Source of the DNA: Clostridia bacterium | GTDB lineage: Bacteria; Bacillota; Clostridia; Oscillospirales; CAG-382 | Length of the DNA stretch: 64,000 bases | NCBI GenBank assembly: GCA_017399965.1 | Contig: JAFQAP010000004.1 | Location: forward strand, 1 to 64,000 | Direction: 5' to 3' | Shown here: piece by piece, positions 1 through 6,915 of the stretch | How the letters are laid out: each line of letters opens with the position of its first letter | How positions within the stretch are numbered: position 1 is the stretch's first letter | Translations under genes and position numbers: made by a program | Notes under the pieces: model-generated | Told to the model about the DNA's origin: nothing | What the model saw: only the letters and a program-made list of their open reading frames with translations | Database searches by the model: none

Positions 1-30
1 CCTCTGCTCTACCAACTGAGCTACAGAGGC
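1..30 (-). tRNA. tRNA, 5' half only, isotype not readable
   Basis: The reverse strand begins with acceptor arm GCCTCTG, then TA, D-stem GCTC and a standard D-loop ending GAGC. The gene runs off the window edge before the anticodon, so the isotype is unknown. It is the last visible member of a minus-strand tRNA cluster behind tRNA-Asp and tRNA-Gly. Confidence 0.85.
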
Positions 31-35
31 ATATT

Positions 36-111
36 TGGAGCGGATTACGGGGCTCGAACCCGCCACCTCGACCTTGGCAAGGTCGCGCTCTACCAAATGA
101 GCTAAATCCGC
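36..111 (-). tRNA. tRNA-Gly (GCC)
   Basis: Complete cloverleaf on the reverse strand. Acceptor GCGGATT pairs with AATCCGC, the anticodon loop TTGCCAA sits on a CGACC/GGTCG stem, and the T-arm carries GGTTCGAGCC. Discriminator T is followed by a CCA encoded in the DNA (36-38). Length is 76 nt. It lies 8 bp behind tRNA-Asp and is probably co-transcribed with it. Confidence 0.96.
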
Positions 112-119
112 AGAAAATA

Positions 120-196
120 TGGCGATCCGGATGGGGCTCGAACCCACGACCTCCAGCGTGACAGGCTGGCGTTCTAACCAACTGAACTACCGGACC
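120..196 (-). tRNA. tRNA-Asp (GTC)
   Basis: Complete 77-nt cloverleaf on the reverse strand. Acceptor GGTCCGG pairs with CCGGATC including one G-U pair, the anticodon loop is CTGTCAC with GTC, and CCA is encoded (120-122). It is the first gene of the minus-strand tRNA cluster and sits just downstream of a good promoter (224-252). Confidence 0.96.
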
Positions 197-223
197 ACAT
201 TGTGCGCCTCAGCGCGCTTGCTT

Positions 224-252
224 ATAATAACACATCTTTTTTCATTTTGCAA
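224..252 (-). promoter_or_regulatory. Sigma-A-type promoter of the tRNA-Asp/Gly cluster
   Basis: Reading the reverse strand, -35 TTGCAA (247-252) and -10 TATTAT (224-229) are separated by 17 bp. Transcription would start about 20 nt before tRNA-Asp, giving a short G+C-rich 5' trailer to be cut by RNase P. Confidence 0.7.
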
Positions 253-287
253 TACCTTTTTTAAAAAAAATTGAAATTTTCCTCACA

Positions 288-316
288 TTGACAAAACTCA
301 CCGTATTTGTTATAAT
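288..316 (+). promoter_or_regulatory. Consensus sigma-A promoter
   Basis: Perfect TTGACA (288-293), 17-bp spacer, TATAAT (311-316). It drives the gene starting at 337; a strong AGGAGGT (322-328) follows at once, so the 5' untranslated leader is very short. Confidence 0.85.
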
Positions 317-336
317 TCTTTAGGAGGTAATGCACA

Positions 337-783
337 GTGAAAAGTAAAAAAACCGTTATTTTTATTGCTTGTATTGCTGCTGTTCTTATCGTTTCTGTTG
401 CGGTAATGGCGTTAATAGGCAAAAAAGGCGCCGGCGATTCCGTTTCTGCCGCAAGAGAATATCTGGAAGCATCTATGCGGTACGATACCAAAGGTATGGC
501 AAACACCGCTTCCGATAAGATCAGACAGCAATTATATAATACGGGAGAAATTCCCACAGTAAAAGAGCTGATAAAAGCGCTTAATAAAAGCTACGCAGGC
601 GTTCCAACCGGATATGAAGGCAAAAAGATAACCTTTACGGTGGTTGACGAATATGTCAGCGGCAACACGGGCTACGTAAAGCTTAACGTATACGTAGACG
701 GAGAAAAGCGCTTTACCCGCGAATGCGCCACAGTTAAGGTAGGCGGAAGATGGTATTACGACGGAGAGCCGGAGGATAAATAA
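337..783 (+). CDS. Small membrane-anchored protein, NTF2/DUF4878-like fold suspected
   Basis: The 148-residue product has one N-terminal hydrophobic segment (about residues 5-27) right after a Lys-rich start, then a soluble domain outside the cell. The soluble part (helical start, then beta strands ending in GGRWYYDGEPE) resembles small lumazine-binding/NTF2-like DUF4878 lipoproteins; this is a resemblance, not a firm match. No lipobox Cys is present, so it is probably an uncleaved anchor. The GTG start at 337 is chosen because AGGAGGT lies 8 nt upstream, while the ATG at 330 runs into a stop after five codons. The next gene starts one base after its stop, so the two form an operon. Function unknown. 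Confidence 0.75.
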   Translation: MKSKKTVIFIACIAAVLIVSVAVMALIGKKGAGDSVSAAREYLEASMRYDTKGMANTASDKIRQQLYNTGEIPTVKELIKALNKSYAGVPTGYEGKKITFTVVDEYVSGNTGYVKLNVYVDGEKRFTRECATVKVGGRWYYDGEPEDK

Positions 784-784
784 T

Positions 785-2302
785 ATGAAATACGTTTCAC
801 GAAACGGAAAAGCAACCGTTACATTTGAAAAACAGGAATATTCGCTCAATAATCAACCTTTTGACAACACATTTTTAAGCGATACGGTGGTTGTTGACGA
901 AGCGGGAACTACACCTGTTAAAATTAACTGTAAAAAGCGTTTGGGCGGTACATACGTTTACTGCAATAATCCCGAAATGCTTGCTTCACCCGATATCGAC
1001 ACGGTACTTATGGAAGACAAACACTTAAGCGGCGACGTTGTCTTCACTTTTGAAAACAGCAATCATTCCGGTGTGGACCTCCGTATGGGCTACAGATTGT
1101 ACAATGATTCCGGCAAGGATGCAACTGTAACAGTAACCAATATCGGTGTACAATGGGAAGGCGAATGGCTGGGCCAAAAGGAATGGAGCGACTATTATTC
1201 ACTTAAATTCGATCTGCCCGAGGATTATTTCAATACAGACGGAAGCGTTCACGAAGCGTACTTCGGATGTGATTTTGTAGATTACACCCCTACCCTTTAT
1301 GTACCCCAAATTATTACCGTACCCGACGGAAAGTACATATACGTAATGGGCGGTACCAGCGAGGATTCTTACGGCGGTTTTACCGCAGGCGATACCGGCG
1401 ATAAATTCCTTAAAGTCGGTAAGTGCGGAAACGGCGTGGTTAAGTTTAATATCGAGGGAGAAATGACGGGTTCGTTCCTTTGTTATACCGACCCTCAAAA
1501 CGTGCCTTACGGCAAAGCACAGCAAGGATATATAGTAAGCCGTGACGGAAGAGATTATTCCGCACAGTACAAGGGCACGGATCATACGGCGGGTCTGATC
1601 GAAACGGAGGCGGTGTTCGTTTCCGGTAATGATACTGCGGACGGACCTATCCCGGTTACGTACGATTACTGGTCCGATAACAACTGTGCAAGTAAAAACC
1701 AGCCGTATCAGCTTTATGAAAGAGAAAAGTTTACCTATTCCGGTCCTGCATATCATTACGCCATAAATCCCAACGGTAACGATAAATATATCGGTACCGA
1801 TATGATGGTTTTCGAATGTGTGGATACCGAAGGCAGACCTATTATTATTGATAACGACCGTGCGGACGGCGCCGGAAAACCTGCAAACACCGGCAACTGG
1901 ATGATACAGTACACGGATAACCTGACCTTTGTAAATTCAAGTGATTGCGAAAAGCGGTTTAAAGTCTATAAAAAAGGTTCGATAAGCGGCGTACTTGCTA
2001 CTATCGTAAGAGATACCGCAGGTAATATTAAGCGGGCGTTTATGAACGTTCAGCCTTATTCCTTCAATTCCCCCGAGGAAGCGTTTGCGGGAATCAACAA
2101 GGATAAGCTGATGCTCTCTCACGGCAGATATTGGCCCGTAATGGCAAACGGGCAGCCTTTTCCCGAATTACTTGAAGAGCGCACCCTCGTTTATGAAACT
2201 GTCCTACAACCCAAATCAGCCGCCCGTATAAGCATTGATGCTATTATATTGGCAAATTCCTGCGGCGGTTTGGAAACCAAGGTTACATCAGAAAAGATAT
2301 AA
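785..2302 (+). CDS. Conserved-looking 505-residue protein of unknown function
   Basis: I do not recognise a family. The product is acidic, Gly/Tyr/Asp-rich and predicted mostly beta, with no signal peptide, membrane segment or sorting motif, so it would stay in the cytoplasm unless carried by a partner. The first two thirds look like beta-sandwich material, and the C-terminal part includes a YSFNSPEEAFAG stretch. It starts one base after the stop of the membrane-anchored gene upstream and has no separate promoter, so the two are probably made together. A clear terminator follows. The start is the only ATG at the head of the frame; its ribosome site overlaps the end of the previous gene (GGAGAGCCGGAGG). 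Confidence 0.65.
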   Translation: MKYVSRNGKATVTFEKQEYSLNNQPFDNTFLSDTVVVDEAGTTPVKINCKKRLGGTYVYCNNPEMLASPDIDTVLMEDKHLSGDVVFTFENSNHSGVDLRMGYRLYNDSGKDATVTVTNIGVQWEGEWLGQKEWSDYYSLKFDLPEDYFNTDGSVHEAYFGCDFVDYTPTLYVPQIITVPDGKYIYVMGGTSEDSYGGFTAGDTGDKFLKVGKCGNGVVKFNIEGEMTGSFLCYTDPQNVPYGKAQQGYIVSRDGRDYSAQYKGTDHTAGLIETEAVFVSGNDTADGPIPVTYDYWSDNNCASKNQPYQLYEREKFTYSGPAYHYAINPNGNDKYIGTDMMVFECVDTEGRPIIIDNDRADGAGKPANTGNWMIQYTDNLTFVNSSDCEKRFKVYKKGSISGVLATIVRDTAGNIKRAFMNVQPYSFNSPEEAFAGINKDKLMLSHGRYWPVMANGQPFPELLEERTLVYETVLQPKSAARISIDAIILANSCGGLETKVTSEKI

Positions 2303-2309
2303 AATTATT

Positions 2310-2334
2310 AAGCGCACAAATTTTTGTGCGCTTT
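2310..2334 (+). terminator. Hairpin terminator after the two-gene unit
   Basis: Arms AAGCGCACAAA (2310-2320) and TTTGTGCGCTT (2323-2333) form a nearly gapless stem followed by a short T stretch. It ends the 337-2302 operon just before the BlaI-type promoter. Confidence 0.75.
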
Positions 2335-2338
2335 ACTA

Positions 2339-2392
2339 TTGACAAATCAGTTTACATGTTGTAAACTATATGCAGGTCTACAACACGTAAAC
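2339..2392 (+). promoter_or_regulatory. Promoter with two BlaI-type operators
   Basis: -35 TTGACA (2339-2344) and -10 TAAACT (2362-2367) are 17 bp apart. A dyad TTTACA-TGT-TGTAAA (2351-2365) lies between and over the -10, and a related, less perfect site TCTACA-ACA-CGTAAA (2378-2392) lies over the likely start point. TACA/TGTA half-sites are typical of BlaI/MecI operators, so the pair fits autorepression by the gene that follows. Confidence 0.65.
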
Positions 2393-2408
2393 CAAGGAGG
2401 AATAGCTT

Positions 2409-2774
2409 ATGAATGAAATACAGCTCGGAGTTATAGAGAGCAAATTTGCCGACATTATATGGGAAAACGAGCCTATATCTTCTTCTGCTCTGGTACGTTT
2501 ATGCGAAGAAAGATTGACATGGAAAAAATCAACCACCTTTACGGTATTACGCCGACTTTGTGAAAAAGGTTTGTTTAAAAACGAAAAGGGCGTAGTTTCA
2601 TCTCTTATATCGAAGCAAGATTTTTATTCGCTGCAAAGCGAGAGATTTGTCGAAGAAACCTTTGACGGCTCCTTGCCTGCTTTTATAGCCGCATTTACGG
2701 CACGAAAGAAGCTTACCAAGGAGGAAATATTGCTTTTAAGAAATATGATCGACGAATATAAGGAGGAGCAGTAA
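2409..2774 (+). CDS. BlaI/MecI/CopY-family repressor
   Basis: The 121-residue winged-helix repressor has the usual family layout: an N-terminal DNA-binding domain (about residues 1-75, with WENEPISSSALVRL and the recognition region TWKKSTTFTVLRRLCEKG) and a C-terminal dimerisation helix pair. Family knowledge: such repressors sit as dimers on TACA/TGTA dyads and are cleaved when the partner M56 protease senses its signal. AAGGAGG lies 7 nt before the ATG. Its stop overlaps the start of the M56 gene, so both are translated together. The two operators in its own promoter suggest autoregulation. Confidence 0.9.
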   Translation: MNEIQLGVIESKFADIIWENEPISSSALVRLCEERLTWKKSTTFTVLRRLCEKGLFKNEKGVVSSLISKQDFYSLQSERFVEETFDGSLPAFIAAFTARKKLTKEEILLLRNMIDEYKEEQ

Positions 2775-4945
2775 TGACAGACGTTTTTATAAAGCTTCTT
2801 AATATGAGCATTGTTGCGGGCTGGCTTGTTATAGCAATCTTGCTTTTGCGACTTGTGCTTAGAAAAGCTCCCCGCTGGATTTTCTGTGTACTTTGGGCGT
2901 TTGTGGCTTTAAGGCTTTTGCTCCCGTTTTCGGTTCAAAGCAAAACAAGCGCAGTTCCCAGCGTGGAAACAGTACCGCCGGAGATAGTTTATACGGATGT
3001 TCCCAAAATCCACACGGGAATCAATACCTTCAACGGCATTGTTAACCCTTATATATCCGATATCCTCGCCCCGCCGCTTCCCGAAGAAATTTTGATCGAA
3101 GGTGAGCTTACGGGCAGTATCAATATACCCGAAAAAACGCCCGCACAAGAAATTGTCGATATTGCTACTGTAGTATGGCTGTGCGGAATTGCAGCTATGG
3201 CTGTTTACGGTATAATAAGCTATGTTTTGTTAAAACGCAAGGTGCGTGAAGCTGTTAGGCAAGAAAAAAGCATATTTATATGCGATAACGTTACTTCTCC
3301 GTTTATTATGGGCGTATTGTTTCCGAGAATATATCTCCCCTCCTCTATCAAGGAAGCGGATGCGGAGATGGTGATCGCCCACGAGCAAGCACACATAAAA
3401 CGAAAAGACCATTTATGGAAGCCCTTTGGCTTTTTGTTGCTTACCGTATATTGGTTTAATCCCTTGCTGTGGGTTGCATACGTTATGTTTTGCAAGGATA
3501 TTGAATCCGCCTGCGATGAAAAGGTTATTAAAAAGCACGGTCTGCAAATCAAAAAGCAGTATTCCGAAGCATTGCTTAATTGCAGCACTTCGGGTAAATG
3601 GGTAACCGCCTGCCCCGTAGCCTTTGGTGAAACCGCCGTGAAAAGCCGTATTAAGGGCGTGCTCAACTATAAAAAGCCTGCCTTCTGGATAATTATCATT
3701 GCTGTTTTGGCGTGTATCGCAACATCGGTATTCTTTCTTACGGATCCTTTGGATACCCAACCAAACGATAATTCAGGCAACATTTCAAACGGTTATCCCG
3801 AAGATGACAGTACTCACGTTGTGCAGTTTACCGGCGAGAGAATTGTATTTGATAACGCATTTTATTCATCAGTATTCTTTACCGATGACACCTTTCCACA
3901 ATTTGCCTTGACTTCCGATAACAAACTACTTACTTCGAAGACTTCAGACCCAGTCTGGTATGTAGTAGGCGAAGCAGTTGATATACAGTTTTACCCAGAT
4001 AATTTCTATGAATACCTTCCAACTGAAAGCTGGTATCACGATTATAGCGCCGAGTTTGTTCGACGGAACGTTCGGCAAGCATATTTGTGCAAAGGTGAAG
4101 AAAAAAGCATATATTATATACTTTACCTTAATAACGGCGTAACTTTGATTGTATTTGGTAATGAATTTGAATATCAATCCAAAATTTATACGTCAATAAG
4201 GGCAATAGTCGAATATTCCGTAGTTGACAGTGTAAACAAAGGTTATACTCTGCCGTTAATGAAGTACGAAGTATACACTTTTAACAGGGAAAGTAATAGA
4301 TCATACCCTGAATTTGAAGCAGCGATATTCTTGGAAAAAGAAGGTGATCATTTTACATACGGATACCGCGCCTACTCTGCACAGCAATATTGCCCTTACG
4401 GCTCTTACCGCTATGACGGCGACAAGCTGTATCTTGAAACCGCAGACGGAAAAAATACCTATGTTTTTGAACGGACTGATGAGGGGTTAAAGTACATATC
4501 CGATCTGTCTTCTCCTTTACCTATGTCAGAAGACAATCCCGAAAACGAGATCAAATACTTTACTCGCAACACGCTTTTTGTTAAAGACGAAGAAAGTACT
4601 CCCCACAATTACGCCCACATTACATCTTACATATCTACAGAAAACGTATTCAAAGACGTTGACGGCGACGGACAACACGAATTGTGTGTTATATTACCCG
4701 TACCTACATCCGACGTACCAGCAAACGTGCTTGCAATTTACGATGGATGTGATCGTGTTGCTGAAGAAATAATAATATTTAAAGGTGTCCGATTTGAAAT
4801 CGGCACAGACGGCAGCATAGGGCTTAAATTATGGAATGAAGACACACATTACGATTTTCGTGTTACCGATGAAGGAATAATCTGTATCAATACCGAAACC
4901 GGCGAGGAAATGCCGTTTTCCGAGATGGGAGGGATAAAACAATGA
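2774..4945 (+). CDS. BlaR1-type M56 membrane metalloprotease with non-penicillin sensor
   Basis: The 723-residue product matches the BlaR1/MecR1 protease half. Membrane helices lie near residues 8-29, 34-52, 128-153 and 303-323; a zinc site HEQAH (203-207) is followed by DIESACDEK (about 242-250), which carries the further acidic ligands. Past residue 325 it is extracytoplasmic, but there is no penicillin-binding SxxK/YGN domain. Instead there are about 400 residues ending in a region with DVDGDG, a calcium-loop-like motif that also recurs as DFNGDG in the next gene. It probably senses an envelope signal and cleaves the BlaI partner encoded just upstream. Its end overlaps the next gene by ATGA. 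Confidence 0.85.
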   Translation: MTDVFIKLLNMSIVAGWLVIAILLLRLVLRKAPRWIFCVLWAFVALRLLLPFSVQSKTSAVPSVETVPPEIVYTDVPKIHTGINTFNGIVNPYISDILAPPLPEEILIEGELTGSINIPEKTPAQEIVDIATVVWLCGIAAMAVYGIISYVLLKRKVREAVRQEKSIFICDNVTSPFIMGVLFPRIYLPSSIKEADAEMVIAHEQAHIKRKDHLWKPFGFLLLTVYWFNPLLWVAYVMFCKDIESACDEKVIKKHGLQIKKQYSEALLNCSTSGKWVTACPVAFGETAVKSRIKGVLNYKKPAFWIIIIAVLACIATSVFFLTDPLDTQPNDNSGNISNGYPEDDSTHVVQFTGERIVFDNAFYSSVFFTDDTFPQFALTSDNKLLTSKTSDPVWYVVGEAVDIQFYPDNFYEYLPTESWYHDYSAEFVRRNVRQAYLCKGEEKSIYYILYLNNGVTLIVFGNEFEYQSKIYTSIRAIVEYSVVDSVNKGYTLPLMKYEVYTFNRESNRSYPEFEAAIFLEKEGDHFTYGYRAYSAQQYCPYGSYRYDGDKLYLETADGKNTYVFERTDEGLKYISDLSSPLPMSEDNPENEIKYFTRNTLFVKDEESTPHNYAHITSYISTENVFKDVDGDGQHELCVILPVPTSDVPANVLAIYDGCDRVAEEIIIFKGVRFEIGTDGSIGLKLWNEDTHYDFRVTDEGIICINTETGEEMPFSEMGGIKQ

Positions 4946-6228
4946 AAAGAATAATATCCTTAGTTTTATTAATCCTTTGTATTACTGCCGTTTGCGTTCC
5001 AATGTATTCCTGCGAGAGCACTGAAAATACGGACAAAAAAGGCAGACAATACGTCTGCGGTGAGGTTGTATGCAGTGTAACACTTGCTTTGAGCAGCGTA
5101 GATCCTTACTTATCCTATGTGCTCACAGAATCAGTATTACTTAGTCAGAAAAAAGTAGCATTATACGTTACTGCGGATATGCACCTGTTTTCAACCGTAA
5201 GATATGAGGAGGACGTTCAGTCGGTTTGGAAAGAATTGGGTGTCCTGATTGAAGATTCGTTTGATCTGAAAATCATAAATTCGGAATCAAACTGGCAAAA
5301 CGGACATTCATTCCAGAATATTACAGATAACCTTGAATGTGTCTATTCCATAAACAAGGACAATAACGTAAAATTACAGCTTATATTTTTAAAGGATAAA
5401 ACCGTTTATCTTTCTGTAAGCTCAAGGAGTAACGAAAGTATTTTTCTGTTGGAAGAAACGGAAATAAGCTATTATGAAGATATACAAAGACCTTCGTTTG
5501 AGGTGTTTACCTTCTCTGTATCCGGTACCGCAGAAGAATACATGGTATTCAAAACAAACGTACTGTGTTTTTATAACGACAGAACCGAGTTTTTCCTGCA
5601 ATGCGCGGAAAACAACAGCGGCGGAATACACGGTAAAGTTACCGAAACGACTGACGGTTATTTGTTGGAAAGCAATGACGGTAAATATAAATTAACCGTT
5701 CATACAGATAGCGACAATATGCATTTTACCGCAGAATCACCCGAAAAAATAAATTTCGGCGAAAATATTACCGTGGGCACGGGAAACGATTTGAAAAAAG
5801 CGGGCGAATATTATACTATACTTAACCAAAATTCAGGATGCTTTGATACTTGGCGTGCTGATTTTAACGGCGACGGCATCCAAGAGCAAATTACATTCCA
5901 CCGTTTCAAGAATTTTAAATCAAGGATTGTTTCACGCATCGAAGACTTGTCGGTTCCCCCGTACAAAATCAATGTTGCCGTATGGGAAAACGGCGAAATA
6001 AAACATTTTGTTTTCCTTCCGTTTGATAACATTGTAAGCGGAATACGGTTTTACGAGAGTGTAAACGGTGAGCTGTTTGCAGAGGTAGACGAAATCAAAT
6101 ACAGGAAGCTTCATTACAGCGGTGTCAACCTTCCCGATTATTGGGAGCCGTATACCGAAACGGTAACATACAGAATTACGGTTAACGAAAACGGATTATA
6201 TTTTGAAAAAGTGCAAAAAACGGCTTGA
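4942..6228 (+). CDS. Putative lipoprotein, third gene of the BlaI/M56 unit
   Basis: The 428-residue product has a signal peptide (Lys-Arg, hydrophobic core to about residue 20) and a lipobox-like end PMYSC with Cys at 24, followed by an acidic, Ser/Thr-rich tether. It is therefore probably anchored to the outer face of the membrane, although Met at -3 is not typical. The C-terminal part contains DFNGDGIQEQ, similar to the DVDGDG stretch of the M56 protein, hinting at a shared ligand or at contact between the two. It overlaps the M56 gene by four bases. No enzymatic motif seen; function unknown. Confidence 0.75.
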   Translation: MKRIISLVLLILCITAVCVPMYSCESTENTDKKGRQYVCGEVVCSVTLALSSVDPYLSYVLTESVLLSQKKVALYVTADMHLFSTVRYEEDVQSVWKELGVLIEDSFDLKIINSESNWQNGHSFQNITDNLECVYSINKDNNVKLQLIFLKDKTVYLSVSSRSNESIFLLEETEISYYEDIQRPSFEVFTFSVSGTAEEYMVFKTNVLCFYNDRTEFFLQCAENNSGGIHGKVTETTDGYLLESNDGKYKLTVHTDSDNMHFTAESPEKINFGENITVGTGNDLKKAGEYYTILNQNSGCFDTWRADFNGDGIQEQITFHRFKNFKSRIVSRIEDLSVPPYKINVAVWENGEIKHFVFLPFDNIVSGIRFYESVNGELFAEVDEIKYRKLHYSGVNLPDYWEPYTETVTYRITVNENGLYFEKVQKTA

Positions 6229-6242
6229 AAAAGCCGTTTTTT
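6215..6242 (+). terminator. Terminator of the BlaI/M56/lipoprotein operon
   Basis: AAAAAACGGCTT (6215-6226), GAAA tetraloop, AAGCCGTTTTTT (6231-6242). The left arm overlaps the stop codon of the lipoprotein gene. Confidence 0.9.
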
Positions 6243-6263
6243 TATTTTCTGACACAGAAAAAC

Positions 6264-6291
6264 AAAAACCGTACTTTGAAGTACGGTTTTT
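6264..6291 (-). terminator. Terminator of the tRNA-Met/Thr unit
   Basis: AAAAACCGTACTT (6264-6276) pairs with AAGTACGGTTTTT (6279-6291). On the minus strand it starts 3 nt after the encoded CCA of tRNA-Thr and ends in a T-run. It also reads as a terminator on the plus strand, so it can act both ways between convergent units. Confidence 0.85.
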
Positions 6292-6293
6292 TA

Positions 6294-6369
6294 TGGAGCT
6301 GATGACGGGAGTCGAACCCGTGACCTCATCCTTACCAAGGATGTGCGCTACCTACTGTGCCACATCAGC
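6294..6369 (-). tRNA. tRNA-Thr (GGT)
   Basis: Complete 76-nt cloverleaf on the reverse strand. Acceptor GCTGATG pairs with CATCAGC, the anticodon loop is TTGGTAA on CATCC/GGATG, and CCA is encoded (6294-6296). It is the second gene behind the promoter at 6508-6536. Confidence 0.96.
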
Positions 6370-6386
6370 ATATATATTAAAATGTG

Positions 6387-6463
6387 TGGTGGGCCATCAG
6401 GGACTCGAACCCCGGACCGACCGGTTATGAGCCGGTTGCTCTAACCAACTGAGCTAATGGCCC
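6387..6463 (-). tRNA. tRNA with CAT anticodon (elongator Met, or Ile2)
   Basis: Complete 77-nt cloverleaf. Acceptor GGGCCAT pairs with ATGGCCC, the anticodon loop is CTCATAA on ACCGG/CCGGT, and CCA is encoded (6387-6389). It is not an initiator: it lacks the three G-C pairs under the anticodon loop and has a normal first acceptor pair. A CAT anticodon can be elongator Met or, if lysidine-modified by TilS, Ile2; sequence inspection does not decide between them. Confidence 0.9.
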
Positions 6464-6507
6464 ACATTGAAAGAACCTTTAACTGTGCTTTCGCAGACAG
6501 CTTGGTT

Positions 6508-6536
6508 ATTCTATCACACACGGGGCTGTTTGTCAA
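6508..6536 (-). promoter_or_regulatory. Sigma-A promoter of the tRNA-Met/Thr unit
   Basis: On the reverse strand, TTGACA (6531-6536), 17-bp spacer, TAGAAT (6508-6513). It lies only about 30 bp beyond the spoVM stop, so spoVM read-through could also feed the tRNAs. Confidence 0.85.
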
Positions 6537-6566
6537 GTACTTTTTTTATCAAATTCAAGTATTTTT

Positions 6567-6647
6567 TCACCTGCTGTTTTTTGCTCCGAAAATACGCCTC
6601 ATAAGAGGTCGTAACAGCTTGGGAGATTTTAATACAACTATTTTCAA
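6567..6647 (-). CDS. spoVM: Stage V sporulation protein SpoVM (26 residues)
   Basis: A 26-codon frame begins with TTG 8 nt after a strong TAGGAGGT (6656-6663). The product begins MKIVVLKSPKLLRPL and has RRIFGAK near its end. Bacillus subtilis SpoVM is also exactly 26 residues and shares the pattern MK....K.PK.L.....R...G, including Pro9, which kinks the amphipathic helix. Family knowledge: SpoVM lies in the curved outer forespore membrane and anchors the SpoIVA coat base. The call rests on this length and pattern match plus the setting: the divergent neighbour is a SipL-like SpoIVA-binding protein and dpaAB follow. It starts 13 bp behind the 50-codon gene upstream. Its TTG start and small size make it easy for gene finders to miss. 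Confidence 0.85.
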   Translation of the reverse strand: MKIVVLKSPKLLRPLMRRIFGAKNSR

Positions 6648-6660
6648 TACCACTTACCTC

Positions 6661-6813
6661 CTAATTCAAATATAAAAGCACACCGGCTATAACGGCGACT
6701 GCCGCAACGGTAAAGCTAACCGCTGCCCACGGCAACACGCAGGCTAATATTATTCCTATACCGAATGCAATAATGCAGCTCCCCGATGATCGTTTTCTGT
6801 GTTTTAGCTTCAA
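6661..6813 (-). CDS. Small membrane protein upstream of spoVM (50 residues)
   Basis: The frame starts at TTG 5 nt after AGAGGTG and ends at a TAG that overlaps the spoVM ribosome site. The product has a strongly basic start (LKLKHRKRSS) followed by two closely spaced hydrophobic stretches (about residues 13-30 and 32-49), so it is a short hairpin-like or single-span membrane protein. The match of ribosome site, composition and tight coupling to spoVM supports a real gene. Small hydrophobic proteins beside spoVM occur in Clostridia as far as I recall, but I cannot assign a name. A role in the forespore membrane is inference from position only. Confidence 0.7.
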   Translation of the reverse strand: MKLKHRKRSSGSCIIAFGIGIILACVLPWAAVSFTVAAVAVIAGVLLYLN

Positions 6814-6915
6814 GCTATCACCTCTTGATATTAATTTATGCCGCTTTGCGTTAATTGGTACTAATTTTAATTAAATGCGCATATAAGTATATCAAAAACA
6901 GAAAGGATATTAACT

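Noticed and set aside
6387..6463. Initiator tRNA-fMet
   Set aside because: The anticodon is CAT, but the anticodon stem lacks the run of three G-C pairs of initiators and the first acceptor pair is matched; elongator Met or Ile2 is more likely.
6457..6675. 72-codon plus-strand frame starting inside tRNA-Met
   Set aside because: It begins within a tRNA, has no ribosome site, and overlaps the spoVM gene and the tRNA promoter on the other strand.
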